Of a stretch of DNA of 64,000 nucleotides, positions 12,580 to 23,666 are shown piece after piece. The DNA lies in assembly GCA_035578155.1 (NCBI GenBank), contig JAPWDM010000005.1:14598832-14662831 (forward strand), in the 5' to 3' direction. Position 1 is the stretch's first letter, and each line of letters opens with the position of its first letter. Source of the stretch: Brachynemurus nebulosus (taxonomy: Eukaryota > Arthropoda > Insecta > Neuroptera > Myrmeleontidae). A model generated the notes under the pieces. The model saw only the letters and a program-made list of their open reading frames with translations. It was not told the DNA's origin and did no database searches. The translations under genes were made by a program, and so were the position numbers.

Positions 12580-12705
12580 TATAGTATATTGTGCAATAAG
12601 TGCGGGAAATTGTCGATTACCCACGAAAGCGAAGTTGCACTCATTCGCTTGAGTGGGGCAATCGACAATCCCGCACGAGTTGCACATACTATTTTTTATT
12701 ACGAA
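12580..12705 (+). repeat. Conserved hairpin repeat, copy 2
   Basis: An imperfect palindrome: 'gcaataagtgcgggaaattgtcga' at about 12592-12615 pairs with 'tcgacaatcccgcacgagttgc' at about 12664-12685. The loop contains 'cccacgaaagcgaagttgc' and 'gcttgagtgggg'. About 55 bp of it recur at 7790-7910. The CpG-containing core contrasts with the surrounding AT-rich DNA. A possible third relative with 'tatgcgggaagagtac' and 'cttctcccgcacgagt' lies at 12948-13027. Confidence 0.6.
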
Positions 12706-13086
12706 TTTCACATACTTTTTTCTATTATTATCACTATTTTTGACATTTTTATTACTTTTTAAAATAATATTTTTAAGTGTTCGTTTTTTTTTTCTGAATT
12801 AATTATCGTTTAAATTACCTTGTTGGTGGTTTCTATAGAAATAATTATGAAATATTTATTAAATGAAAAATTAAGAGGCGGCATTGCGTGTTTTGATTAA
12901 ATTTTGCGTGTTTTATTGTCAAAGTAACTTTCCACACGCAAAAAAGTATGCGGGAAGAGTACAGTGGGCAAACAGCTATTTTGCGTACAGAAATGTGTGC
13001 GCCAAGTTAGTACTTCTCCCGCACGAGTAATAAAAAATTAGTAAAATTGATGTTAATATAATTTTTCTTCTTTTTTCCTGTTCCAG

Positions 13087-13488
13087 AATGAATTAGATCC
13101 GTTACGTGGCCTATGCTATCCGGAAACGGATGTATTTATGCTCTGCTTTTCCGTGGTACGGCCATCCAGCTTTCAGTCGGCCTGCACACGTTGGGCGGAC
13201 GAATTGACCGGTTTCGGTGTACCGATTGTATTGGTTGGAACGCAGGCCGATCTTCGTGATCATCCGCCAACAATGCATGCATTGATGCAAAGTGGACAGA
13301 GTCCCGTGTCACAGAGTGACGCGCTACAATTAGCCGAACGTTTGAAAGCGCCTTACATTGAAACATCCGCGTTAACATGTAAACATCTTAAGGATGCATT
13401 CGATCAAGCGATACTCACCGCGCTACGCCGTAAACATCATTTGTGCCGTCGGACTCCGTTGTGGAGAAAATTTTGTTGTTTAAAATGA
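13087..13488 (+). CDS. RhoU: RhoU/RhoV-like small GTPase, terminal exon (partial gene)
   Basis: This exon encodes the last 133 residues of a Rho-family GTPase, a membrane-tethered switch that controls actin and adhesion. It starts after a TTCCAG acceptor, just where the switch II DTAGQ would end, and opens NELDPLRGLCYP, matching the Rho switch II helix. It continues with the strand VFMLCFSVVRPSSFQ, the guanine-specificity motif TQAD (usually TKxD in Rho; RhoU/RhoV have TQSD) and the G5-type SALT. The C-terminus is RTPLWRKFCCLK, close to the palmitoylated W-K-CC tails of RhoU/RhoV rather than a standard CAAX box. The insert helix region is present. The G1, switch I and DTAGQ exons were not recognised upstream and may be short, distant or outside the window. 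RhoU/V-type is well supported; the exact orthologue is inference. Confidence 0.85.
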   Translation, partial: NELDPLRGLCYPETDVFMLCFSVVRPSSFQSACTRWADELTGFGVPIVLVGTQADLRDHPPTMHALMQSGQSPVSQSDALQLAERLKAPYIETSALTCKHLKDAFDQAILTALRRKHHLCRRTPLWRKFCCLK

Positions 13489-14335
13489 AAAAAATATATT
13501 TTAAAAATTCTGGTGATTTTTATTATTTATACCAAATAATTTCATTTATATACTCAAATATAATGTTTCATTCGATGGAAAGTGTTAATTTTTACATATC
13601 AGCGACAGTGATGATTAATGTTATTGGTTAGTTATTTGTTTTTACAATTAAAATATTACAAAAGTGTTTCCAAGAACGAAATTTTTTTTTATATAAAGAT
13701 TATAAACTAATATTAGACAACGAGTTTTATTAATTTTTCCTTAAGGGGAAAAATATACCTACTTTAAGTAAGTATATTCGATTATTTCTTTGTTTTTCTC
13801 TAAAATGCAAGAAAAAGTAATATATCGAGAAACCAACAACAACTGCAAATGATTCATTCTCATAAACTTACCTTTTACACAAACTCGTAATATAGCTATC
13901 TCTCACAAGATCTACTATCTAATATATTGAAAAAGGGATAGTAGAAATTATAATATCTTTTATATGCGACAAAACGATATTTTTAAAATGAGTCATTTGC
14001 TTTATAAATAAATTTGACTTTAGCTACGTAACACTAATACTACAGCTTTTCAACTGTAACCTGGCCGATCAAGGTCATATGTGCAGTATAAAATCGCCCC
14101 TTGATATATGTATGTGATTGGTACTATGGAGGGAAAATATCAGGAGAACTATCTTGGCCGGAAAACAATAGAAAAATAGTTCAAAAACTGGCCCGTTTTA
14201 AGTACTAAGTAACAGTTCAAAAACTCGCCAGAATAGCACTAGAGTAGCAAAAGAGTATAGTGATTTTTTTGTGTTGAGTTTTATAAAAATTTTTAAAATA
14301 ATAAAACTATTATATGTAACAATTATAATAAATTA

Positions 14336-14655
14336 AAGTAAAAAAATGTTTTTTAAGAAAAAGCTTTTATTTAAAAATGGGCAAAAAAAAAAAATAAAAT
14401 AACCTTTGAGTGAAGTTTGAAGCAATATGCAACATAATTTATAAAAGCTTAAGGCGTTATCATTAATTATTTCTGTTTTGGATATAAGTGTAGCTGTTTT
14501 ACTTTTCAGTACTTACCAAACTTAATTAAACGCCTCAAGCTTTTATAAATTATGTTGCATATTGCTTCAAACTTCACTCAAAGGTTATTTTATTTTTTTT
14601 TTGCCCATTTTTAAATAAAAGCTTTTTCTTAAAAAACATTTTTTTACTTTAATTT
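14336..14655. mobile_element. Fold-back MITE (arms about 125 bp)
   Basis: The left arm (about 14336-14460) reads 'aaagtaaaaaaatg', 'aaaaagcttttatttaaaaatgggc', 'ataacctttgagtgaagtttg' and 'ataaaagctta'. The right arm (about 14529-14655) is its near-perfect reverse complement. The spacer is about 70 bp. Such fold-backs form stable hairpins if transcribed. No coding capacity. Confidence 0.85.
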
Positions 14656-15312
14656 ATTTTCTACTTTTTAGTCTGATTACAATTAATTTTAAAAAAATTA
14701 AAGGTGTAATTTTTTACCTATATTTTAATCGGTTAATTTACCTTAATCAAGCATAACTATGGAAACAAAAAATTGCAGTGTAAAATCAGTGGACAATATT
14801 TGACAATTCTAAATGTCAAAAAGTTGCACAGGACTAAAAATCAACAATTTTTTTTTGGGGGGGGGGGCAATGTGGGACAAAACTAATTATACAATATTGC
14901 ATTGTCATCAAGGTTAGACACGTATGTAAAATTTGAAACCTCTAGCTCAATTAGAACCTGTCTAAATTTTGATTCCAAGATTTGATCTAAACCAACATAC
15001 TAACATATCAAGTTAAATAAAAGCTTTTAATAAAAAAACAATAATTACATAACAACGCGGATGTTTTTCTTTCCTTGTTTACTTCTCTAAATTTACCCTT
15101 TTGCTACAGTAGCGCCGCCACTATTTACGCCTTTCGATGGACACTTTTTGATACAGAGATGGTGCTCCTGATATCTACCCTCCATAATTGGTACATAATG
15201 GCAGTGAATAGAGACGTAAGTAGAAAACGCAACCTGTGTTAATTTTTTTGAACAATTTTAGATTGAGGCAAGACAGTAGTTCACAGAGGCAACTACTATG
15301 TGGCACTGCAAG

Positions 15313-15558
15313 CATTTTTCTAGTCAGGACATGATATTTGATAGTCTGCCATTTTCCATCAGTCTGCCGTTCGTCTAAAATAAACCGGAAATAAATTAAA
15401 TATTTACAAAAAATCATTTAATTTAAACTTTTAACTTATAAGATATTAAGAATAATTAAGGACTCAGACATATTTACTTAAACATATGATAATTCTTTTT
15501 GACATTTCTTTGATGAAAAATGGCTGACATGTCCCGACTATGTTATAGTATAGGGACT
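15313..15558. mobile_element. MITE family B, partial copy
   Basis: The right end reads 'gacatgtcccgactatgttatagtatagggactcg', matching the right end of the family B copy at 21789-22099. The middle shares 'aaataaattaaatattta' and 'aagatat'-type segments. The left end ('agtcaggacatgat') is truncated or diverged. Confidence 0.55.
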
Positions 15559-17167
15559 CGACATAAATTCATAGTGTTTTGCCATCTAGCTGTTGTTTTT
15601 TACACTTTTATTTCAGGACAAACAGTTACAATCATACGAATGCGTGTTCAAGTTACGTCTCTGTTCTCTGCTAGTGGTTTATTTATTGACCACGTTAAAT
15701 TCCATGAACTGTATATTGGACAAAACGTTATGTACAGTGCTATTTATTTTCTCGGTTACTAATTAGTTCTCAAATATTCAACTCAGTAATGTCTTGACAT
15801 AGTTGTAGAGACCCGGCAAAAGCTATAAATGTCTCTGAAGAGCATTTGTAAGAACTATTTAGTTGGTACTTAAATATGGGATAAAATGTCAAATTTGGCT
15901 TTCCCAAAAGTACATAATTTTTGATTTACTTTTAAATATTACACCAATAGTAACTTAAGTCACCACTAGTTGGCACTGAAGTCAACTAGTACGTAAAGCC
16001 CGGTCTCTACTGGAAGAGAGAAAATACATAAATGTATTTATAGAAATAGAAAATTGTCTGTCACTTTTAAGTCTTTCAGGTACGGTAGCATAATGGCAGA
16101 TAATATAGCATTTCGCACGTTGGCTGTCTCTACCTCGTATATCAAAAGCTACATGTTTTAGGACACACAAAAAACATATTAAATACTGTATTTACATATA
16201 TACTTATCTATATATATTTATATATATGGGTAGCCACGGATTTAAAATATGTTTTTTTTTTGTATCCAAAAATTGGGAGTTTTCAGATACGAGGTTGAGA
16301 CAGAGTACGCGCGATTTGTCACAAATGTGTAGATTAATGGCGGCATAAATAATACTGTCATGAAGATACAATACACCAACTTTTTTATAACAATATTTCT
16401 GTGCTTGAAAGAGTTAAAATGGTTAAAATTAAGAGTCTAGTTGAAAAAACATTGCAAACTGATATGTAAAAAATCACATTTTTCTTTTATTTCATGTTAA
16501 AAATCTAGAAATGTAATTCGTAAAAAAGACCGTCCATCTTCTTAGTAGATGGCAGTAATTTACAGATGCTTCTTCTATAACATCTAGTATAGGTATTAAA
16601 ACACATTCACTGCCAAAAATAATTTCAATGCAGTAGAACTGTGATGTGTAGAAAATCGAAATTCTACTGTATTTTGATAAAAAAAAAGTCTATCGATTGA
16701 CCAGAAAATTATATGGTGGACAATGAATGTGTAAATTTGTAAATAAATATTCAACAATCATAGAAAGTCTAAAATAAAAGTTAAATTTTATGTAGTAATT
16801 TAAAACATCTGTTGTGCAAAATTCTGTGCCAATTGATGAAATGTATGGTCTTTAATGATACAAACAACAAATATTATGATTTTGTAAAAATTTCCTGTAT
16901 AATGCGTCACAATTTTTAAAATAGGTTCACTAGAACTGTTGATCTTAATATTCTGAAGTCTGAATACATTCCATTTTTAATAATATTATTATTTATTATT
17001 TACATAATTATAGTTTTTTTTTATTGTTGATAAAATCGTGTAAATGTTAAAAGTTATTGGACGCATGCGCTTGAAGAAAAGAACTGATAAACATTGCGCA
17101 TACGTCTTCTAATTTATAGTATTACTGGTTATTAATTGTTATGATTTAATCATTTTTTTTTTTAGTA

Positions 17168-17407
17168 ACGTAAAAGCCCCCATTATGGAACGGTATCTAA
17201 TACTGGAACAGTTTTAACATTTATATATTTATTTCTTTAATTAAATAAGGAAACATTAAATGCGAGGTGAATTTAAATTGAAAAACAATCATTCTATTAA
17301 TAATAATTTTTGTTATCAGACGTTTCTTTCAGAAATAACTTCATTAATATGTAAATGTCAAAACTGTTCCAGTATTAGATACCGTTCCATAATGGGGGCT
17401 TTTACGT
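17168..17407. mobile_element. TA-flanked MITE, family G copy 1 (240 bp)
   Basis: Near-perfect terminal inverted repeats of about 35 bp: the left end 'acgtaaaagcccccattatgg' continues 'aacggtatctaatactgg', mirrored at the right. TA lies at 17166-17167 and 17408-17409. The copy at 49822-50051 has the same ends and an interior about as long, partly in inverted order. No frame of interest. Confidence 0.8.
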
Positions 17408-17955
17408 TAGTTTTATTTAAAATAAATGTTTCAAAAACATTTTTTTCGAGTATCTAGTTTTTGTTTTTGCTACAAGTTTAGAAATTGTGAAGTTGGGTGG
17501 AAAAAGGACGTACTTGAGATTAAAAAAAAAAATACAAATTATTGAAAGAGGGCGTATGTAGACTTACGCCCTTTTTGTACCCAGCTCCTCAGTGGCTCAT
17601 TTTAAATTTGAAATGATATGCAACAGGAAAAGTAAATAACAAAAAGTATACTTTTCATTTATATATTTTTTCGAATCTGCGATATAAGAATTTAATCCAA
17701 ACGTGTATACTTTTAACTTATCGCCAAGTAAAAAAATATTTATACGTAATTTTAAATATTATTGTTTGATAAAATTCAAGGTTTTTTCATTTATAATAAA
17801 TAATTTTAATAACTTAATCTATCTACCTGCTCCCAAATATAACTAGTATTTCGTACCAAAATTAGCAAAACGGAACACTTGGGTCTCCGTCCGTCCGTCA
17901 CAGACAATTTTTTCTGAAATTACCCAAAATGTAAATTTGAAATTTAGTACAGAGA

Positions 17956-19732
17956 TAAGGGCCAATTAGTATCGGCATGAGCGCAGGTCGCTTGCAATAG
18001 CGACCATTATCCATTATAAAAAAAATGGACCGTTTACTGACGCCGCTGTAACTAATATTCCAGATGGCGTTGATGTACTAGAATAAAATTAGAGTCGGGA
18101 CATGAGTTTTGATAGTTCGCTATTTTTCATCAAAGATTCATCGAAAATAAATTGGAAATAAATTAAATATTTAAAAAAATACTTTAATTCAACCTAAAAA
18201 GATTAATTGAATTAAAAAATTTTAATTCTTCGTTAACACAACTTGGTGACTATACTTTTATACTCAATCATATGATAATTAATTTTGACATCTATTTGAT
18301 GAAAAATGTTCACATGTCCCAACTCTATTTAGTATGCTCCAATACCATTAGCGCCACGTAACGAACTGTGACATTGAAAGGTCCGTTCTTGAAAATAAGT
18401 GGCAGGGACATGGTTGCAACATAAGCTTAAAAAAGTCGTCAAATGCGTGTTTGACACGCATTAAATATAGGTCCTCAGTGATTACTGTTTCTCAATTTTC
18501 GGGATAAAGTATATAAAGCATTTAAGTACATTTTTACGTTTTATTAAAGAAATAGATGAATATGTTTGACCATAGACATTAGAAATGAAAGGACCAGTAA
18601 TTTATATTACGTACGAAAGATAATACGTACACGTTAAAAAGAGACAAATATTATAAATAGCATGTAAAATGCCAATATATATTTCCTTTTTTAGGATACC
18701 CCAAACTTTAAAATTAAAATTGAAGCATAGTCAGCCATGTTTGCATTAAAAAATTTGAAAAAATAATGTAAAAATTGTCGCTATTTTCACTTTTTAAATT
18801 GTGTTTTTTGTTATATTTTTTTAAAGAAAATATTATGGCAACAAATTTTGCAACTACAAAATATCAAATCAAAAGATAGAAACTATATTTTCTAATTCAA
18901 CAAAAATTGTAAAATAAATTTTTTAAACACTTTTTTATTAAAATAATGATAATGATAATAATAAGGCTTGAACATTGAACTCTATTAAATAAATATAATT
19001 AAACTCAATTTAATTAAAAAATAATAACAAATATTATGTTTTTTAATAATAACGAAAAATAATAAATTGCATTAAAATCAACAATGTATAACAATTGCAA
19101 GAATCGATTCAAAACCTGTAATATAACATGCATAGGTAAATTAATAATACTTTAAGATAAGCATACAATATGACGATACATGACTGAATAGCAAGAATTT
19201 GAACGAAATTATAATAGGTCCGAAGATTGACGAATGTCTTCGGACCTATAAAAACACAGAACACTAGAAGGAAACTAAAATCAAAATTGTTTAGCTCGCT
19301 TGGAGTCATTTGCTGGTCTGTCACAGACAGATATTCCTATTTTGATCAGAAACGCAACTTATTTTCATTGAATATTAATTCAAGTGAATTAGGTAAATTC
19401 TAAATAATTAACAACACATTTTCTAACAACTTTAACATATTATTGTATTAAAAACAAATTTTATCAAAAATCTAGTATAATATTACTCTTGTATTTACAT
19501 TAGCACTTTGTGAATAAGAATCATACTATGTACATTTCTATGATACAATGACTCAAGCATACATAGTTTATGGTCAACCATTAACGCTAACTACTTCTCA
19601 GGAGAACATGGAAAATGAGATAGGAATATACATATATATCATGTACATTAAGGTAACAAGCTGAGTGTGCTTGTTTTTAAGCGTATGTTGCAACCAGTTG
19701 AGCGACTTGCGCTCATGCCGATACGAACTGGC
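17956..19732. mobile_element. Probable 1.8-kb element with long inverted ends
   Basis: The left end 'aattagtatcggcatgagcgcaggtcgct' (about 17963-17991) is matched in reverse complement by 'agcgacttgcgctcatgccgatacgaactgg' (about 19701-19731). The interior holds a family B-like segment (about 18080-18350), whose reverse-complement relative lies at about 34850-35235. I found no clear target duplication, so the two ends might belong to separate copies. Confidence 0.5.
19214..19249. other. Perfect 13-bp stem-loop
   Basis: ATAGGTCCGAAGA at 19214-19226 pairs perfectly with TCTTCGGACCTAT at 19237-19249 around a 10-base loop. It sits inside the probable 1.8-kb element. It is too short for a typical animal pre-miRNA. 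Its role is unknown. Confidence 0.5.
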
Positions 19733-20359
19733 CTACAGCGTATGGTGGTCCAGTTTTAAGAGTATCACAGAATTGTATTTTACTTGGATATGGTGTAAAA
19801 ACCGAAAGTCGGTTCGTGTTATGTATGGGTTATAGTGAAAAGTGACGAAGTAAACCATCTCATAATACGAATTTTCACAAAGTAAATTTTTCGAACGTTA
19901 ATTATGTATATTTTTATTCTTTTTATTTTGGCAAATCTTGAGAAATGGTTTATAATATTCAAAATCTATAACCATAAAGTAAATACTTTTACTAAATCTC
20001 TTAAATGTATGAATATTTTTTTATTGTTCTATTAACTCTAGAAATGATACGTAGAAAAAAAACATAAGAGGATATCGTGGGCCTAGTAGGCCCATTGTAC
20101 TTTTTAGACAATTTTATAGAGAAATTTGAAAAACGTTTATTACAGTTATCATTTTAATACGTTGGTGCACGCAGTCGCTGTACAGCGCCAAAAATTTTTA
20201 TCCCTTTGTGGTAGTACACTGTTCAGCACTAGTAATTGTATTTAAAATATTAAACGCCTCACTATACCACGATATGTTGTAGATGAGTGTCATAGAACCG
20301 AAATAGTGTTTTATTTTATGTAATTGTCCTTTCCAGTTTCCTCCTACCATGTTTAGATT
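19733..20359. other. Non-coding stretch, nothing recognised
   Basis: AT-rich sequence without a coding exon, bounded repeat or RNA gene that I can identify. Confidence 0.5.
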
Positions 20360-20727
20360 GACAGGATGTTATGGATATGAAATTACGGATACGGGTACGG
20401 ATATTTAAAAACATTTTTTTCGATTTCGGTTTAGGTTACGGATATGTAATAATATCGGATAATGTTTTGGATACGGTTACGGTTACGGATAATTGCTCAT
20501 AGTGAAAAGGGGGAATTTTACTCCAAAAAATGAACGTTAAACACGAATCAATGGAAATCTATTAAAAGAAATACATGCAGCAAAAACTCTGATTTAAACT
20601 CAGTTTTTCAACGGTAATTGTCTTTTATTATCCGAGACAAATCCGAAACTTTTATTTTCGGATACGGTTTCGGTTTCGGATATCCGGTAGTTTCGATTAC
20701 GGTTACGAATATCCCTAACATCCCTAG
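20360..20727. mobile_element. MITE with GGATACGGTTACGG-type subterminal repeats
   Basis: The ends contain GGATGTTATGGATAT and its inverse ATATCCCTAACATCC. Both flanks carry many variants of 'ggatacggttacgg' or the inverse. A degenerate 8-bp duplication, TTTAGATT (20352-20359) and TTTGGATT (20728-20735), is consistent with an old hAT-type insertion. No frame. Confidence 0.6.
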
Positions 20728-20735
20728 TTTGGATT

Positions 20736-21496
20736 CGAAAAAAAAAACAACATAGTATTCCAATTGGAATTGTTTTCATAATTGCTTGCGTCCATTAACG
20801 TATTAATTATCAATTATATGATTACAAATTATAATAATCACCAATTAAATGCAATCTAAGTGGTACACAAACATAGAAAAATTTGCATGAAATAGTAAAA
20901 AATAAAATAGTCTTCACAGGCCTCGTATGTACTTTCTAGGGTTAATAATTTAATAGTTTTCCTATTTTTAATTTAGTTTTTATCAATTAAATTGCCTTAT
21001 TTTATTCTTTTTTTTTTTTTTTTTTTTTAAATAAGATCTCATATTAAGCAACTAAGCACAAAATAATGTTTGTTTTTTTTTTTGTTTTTATTAAATTTTA
21101 GTTATATTAAATGGTTTTGGTGATGATACTTTAAGTAAATAAAAATACTTAATAAAGTTAATAATAAATACTCCTTTATAATTTTTAATAAAATACTTCA
21201 TTTTTGAAGTTAATGTGAAAATATTGTAAATTAAATAGCGCTGCTGTATCATTTTGATAAATTTCGCCAATGACGTATAATAATGAATCCGTCGATTACA
21301 CAGGTTGAATTATTTGGGAGTTGCCATTTTAAATTTTTGCTCAAATTTTTAATTTTGCGACAAGTAGATCGTATCTGTAAGCTGAGTTCAAGTAGGGTCA
21401 TTTTTACTTTTATCTAGGAAACAAACCAATACTCTAACAAGTAGTTTATTTTTAAAAAAGTAGATGTCGTGCCCAACTTTTAACGGTTAGGGGTCA
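20736..21496. other. AT-rich non-coding stretch
   Basis: Includes a T-run of about 19 bases near 21009. No gene or bounded element recognised. Confidence 0.5.
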
Positions 21497-21498
21497 TA

Positions 21499-21776
21499 CA
21501 CAATCAATGAAATAAGGAATAAGAAGTAGCCATCTAGTGACGTTGAATGGAACTTTAACGTAACTTCCCATAGGTATATGTATTTAGGTATTTTTGTACA
21601 TCAAAATTCATGAAAAAATAACGTTCGTGATGACTTTTTTTGTCACTAAAGTGAAAAAAATCACGAATTTTGACGTACAAAAGTACCTACATATTTATAT
21701 CTATGAGCAGTTACGTTAAAATTCCACTCAACGTCACTAGATGGCATACTTCTTATTCCTTATTTCATTGATTGTG
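21499..21776. mobile_element. Fold-back MITE (arms about 130 bp)
   Basis: The left arm starts CACAATCAATGAAATAAGG and runs through 'gccatctagtgacgttga'. The right arm is the reverse complement, ending 'ccttatttcattgattgtg'. TA lies at both borders (21497-21498 and 21777-21778), so a TA target site is likely. No coding capacity. Confidence 0.8.
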
Positions 21777-21788
21777 TAGACACCCTTA

Positions 21789-22099
21789 GAGTCCCTATAA
21801 TAAATAGAATCGTGACATGTGTGCTAAAAGGGTGATTGGTTCCGGCATTTTCTGTCCAAAGTTGAGTAAAATAAATTGAAAACAAATTAAATATTTAACA
21901 AAATTCATTTAGTTTAACCTAGAAAGAATACTTAAATTAAAAATTTTTAATTATTCATTAATTTATAACTTATTAACGATAATTATTTATGTACTCAAAA
22001 ATATTTACTCAAATATGTGATACTTTATTTTGAAGCTTCCCGCTCTGTTTTGGACAGAAAATGGATAACATGTCACGACTCTATTTATTATAGGGACTC
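21789..22099. mobile_element. TA-flanked MITE, family B complete copy
   Basis: Terminal inverted repeats of about 30 bp: 'gagtccctataataaatag' then 'aatcgtgacatgt' at the left and the mirror at the right. They are flanked by TA (21787-21788 and 22100-22101). Relatives lie at 15313-15558, 18080-18350 and (inverted) about 34905-35155. Confidence 0.8.
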
Positions 22100-22841
22100 T
22101 ATTAACGGTTTGGATATTTTTTTAAACTGGCAGTAAAAATAACTGCTAAATTTGGTGCATATTAATTCGTTGAAAATTATTTACTTCAGTAATGCTAAAT
22201 ATTAACTTTAATATAGTTGAATGACATTTATCTGTGTGTACTTTGTTAAACATTGCTTCAAGAGTCTAAAAATATTAAAATATGAAAAAACGATTGGGCA
22301 GGTTTATTAGCCGCGGCAGAAAATGCAAATTTTTTAAATTAACACCTTTCGAAGAACTAGGTGGGAAACGCGGCACGGCGCAGTTCCGCTCTCGGAGATA
22401 AATACATCTAAATAAATGCAGGTTCGTCCGCTAGGCGGCGCGTTACCGCCCCGGAGATCTTATTAATGTAAGAACCGTGCCGCGTTTCCGAGCCAGTGGA
22501 CGCTCAGCATAATATTCCTAACAAAATTATCGAACATAGGTTTCCATTTAAAAAAAAGTATAAATTTAAATCATAGCTCGAAAACTAAAGGAGCTATAAA
22601 GCTTCTGACTATATGAATCGATTGTCGTCAGTGGTAGCTACAATTCCTATCTAAACAATTTGGCAACTCTAAAATTTTTCACCTGTATATTATTACATAT
22701 GTACGTAACGAAGACTTTGAAGAAACTTAGCCAAAAAAAAATAAATGTGTCTTAAAAGTGTATGAAACTTAATTCACAAGTCTATAAGGTGAAGTTAATT
22801 ATTTCTTGCCATAGCAATTTAATTTTTATTACGTATAAAAA
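22100..22841. other. Non-coding stretch with a small GC-rich inverted repeat
   Basis: At 22367-22489 'gggaaacgcggcacgg' is mirrored by 'ccgtgccgcgtttcc' around a 90-base interior, much richer in GC than its surroundings. A segment near 22570-22640 resembles the inverse of about 4560-4680. No gene seen. Confidence 0.5.
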
Positions 22842-23130
22842 TGGACCATTTTCTCAAATATGTAGCAATCTGTCACCAGGGCGGCGACACAGGTATTTGG
22901 GAATACATGTCTATAATCGAGATATTAATTTAACCAACCAAAAATCACCTAGGGTTACCTAGGAATATTGTTTATTTTTTAGAAATTAATATTCCAACTA
23001 TAGAGATGTAGTTCCGAATAACCCGTGTCGCCGCCCTGGTGTTAAACAATTTTCTCATGCGGTTACATAGCAATTTTTAAATTAAAATTTCAATCATATA
23101 GATGTAGATATTTTGAGAAAATGGCTCATT
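22842..23130. mobile_element. MITE family C copy 1
   Basis: The outer ends 'tggaccattttctcaaatatgtag' and 'ttttgagaaaatggctcatta' are inverted repeats, as are the inner 'caccagggcggcgacac' and 'gtgtcgccgccctggtg'. A second copy, inverted, lies at 36706-37075. The GC-rich inner repeats are strongly conserved between copies. The target duplication is unclear. Confidence 0.7.
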
Positions 23131-23223
23131 AATACATTCTTAATTCATTAACAAAATATTTTAAAAGTGTGCCAAAATTTTTTGATTACTTGTTACTATT
23201 TAAATAAATAGAAACAAAACGTA

Positions 23224-23666
23224 CGGTATAACCTTTTTTATGCGATAGATAGGGGTCGCATTTAAAATAATATTAAAAACCTTCATAAATTAGCTATAAA
23301 TTGTTCGCTCCAAATTGCATAAAAAAAAAAACTTTTTTGTGCGGTGGATTGAAATCGCATAAAAAAGTTTCATAGAAAATACATAACTAAAAACGCTTAA
23401 AATCTCACGATTTCCTTAAAAGTTGCTTTTCTAAACAAGATAGAACATTCATTTACACATGGGAACATTTTATTTAATTTTCATAATATAAAAATTGCAA
23501 TAAATATACGTGTAAAAAAACTTAATGATGCCAATAACTTATATTCTTATGCAATGTACTGACTAAATGCTTAAAAATAATCATTAAGGTCCATTTTTTT
23601 TTTTTTTTTTATGAAAACTGTTAAAAAAGTCGCACAAAAAAAGGCTGCATAAAAATGGTTATGCTG
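23224..23666. mobile_element. TA-flanked MITE, family A copy 2
   Basis: Begins 'cggtataaccttttttatgcgatagataggggtcgcat' and ends 'aaggctgcataaaaatggttatgctg'. TA lies on both sides (23222-23223 and 23667-23668). The interior shares 'gttgcttttctaaacaagatag' and 'caatgtactgactaaatgcttaaaa' with the other two copies. Confidence 0.65.

Larger units (their letters stand above)
13489..17167. other. AT-rich intergenic stretch with MITEs
   Basis: Contains the 3' region of the RhoU-like gene, a fold-back MITE (14336-14655), a partial family B MITE (about 15313-15558) and a poly-G tract at about 14856-14867. No further coding exon recognised; the 80-codon frames near 15.2-15.8 kb lie in or beside repeats. 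Confidence 0.5.

Noticed and set aside
19214..19249. Stem-loop as a microRNA precursor
   Set aside because: A 13-bp stem with a 10-base loop is too short for a Drosha/Dicer substrate.
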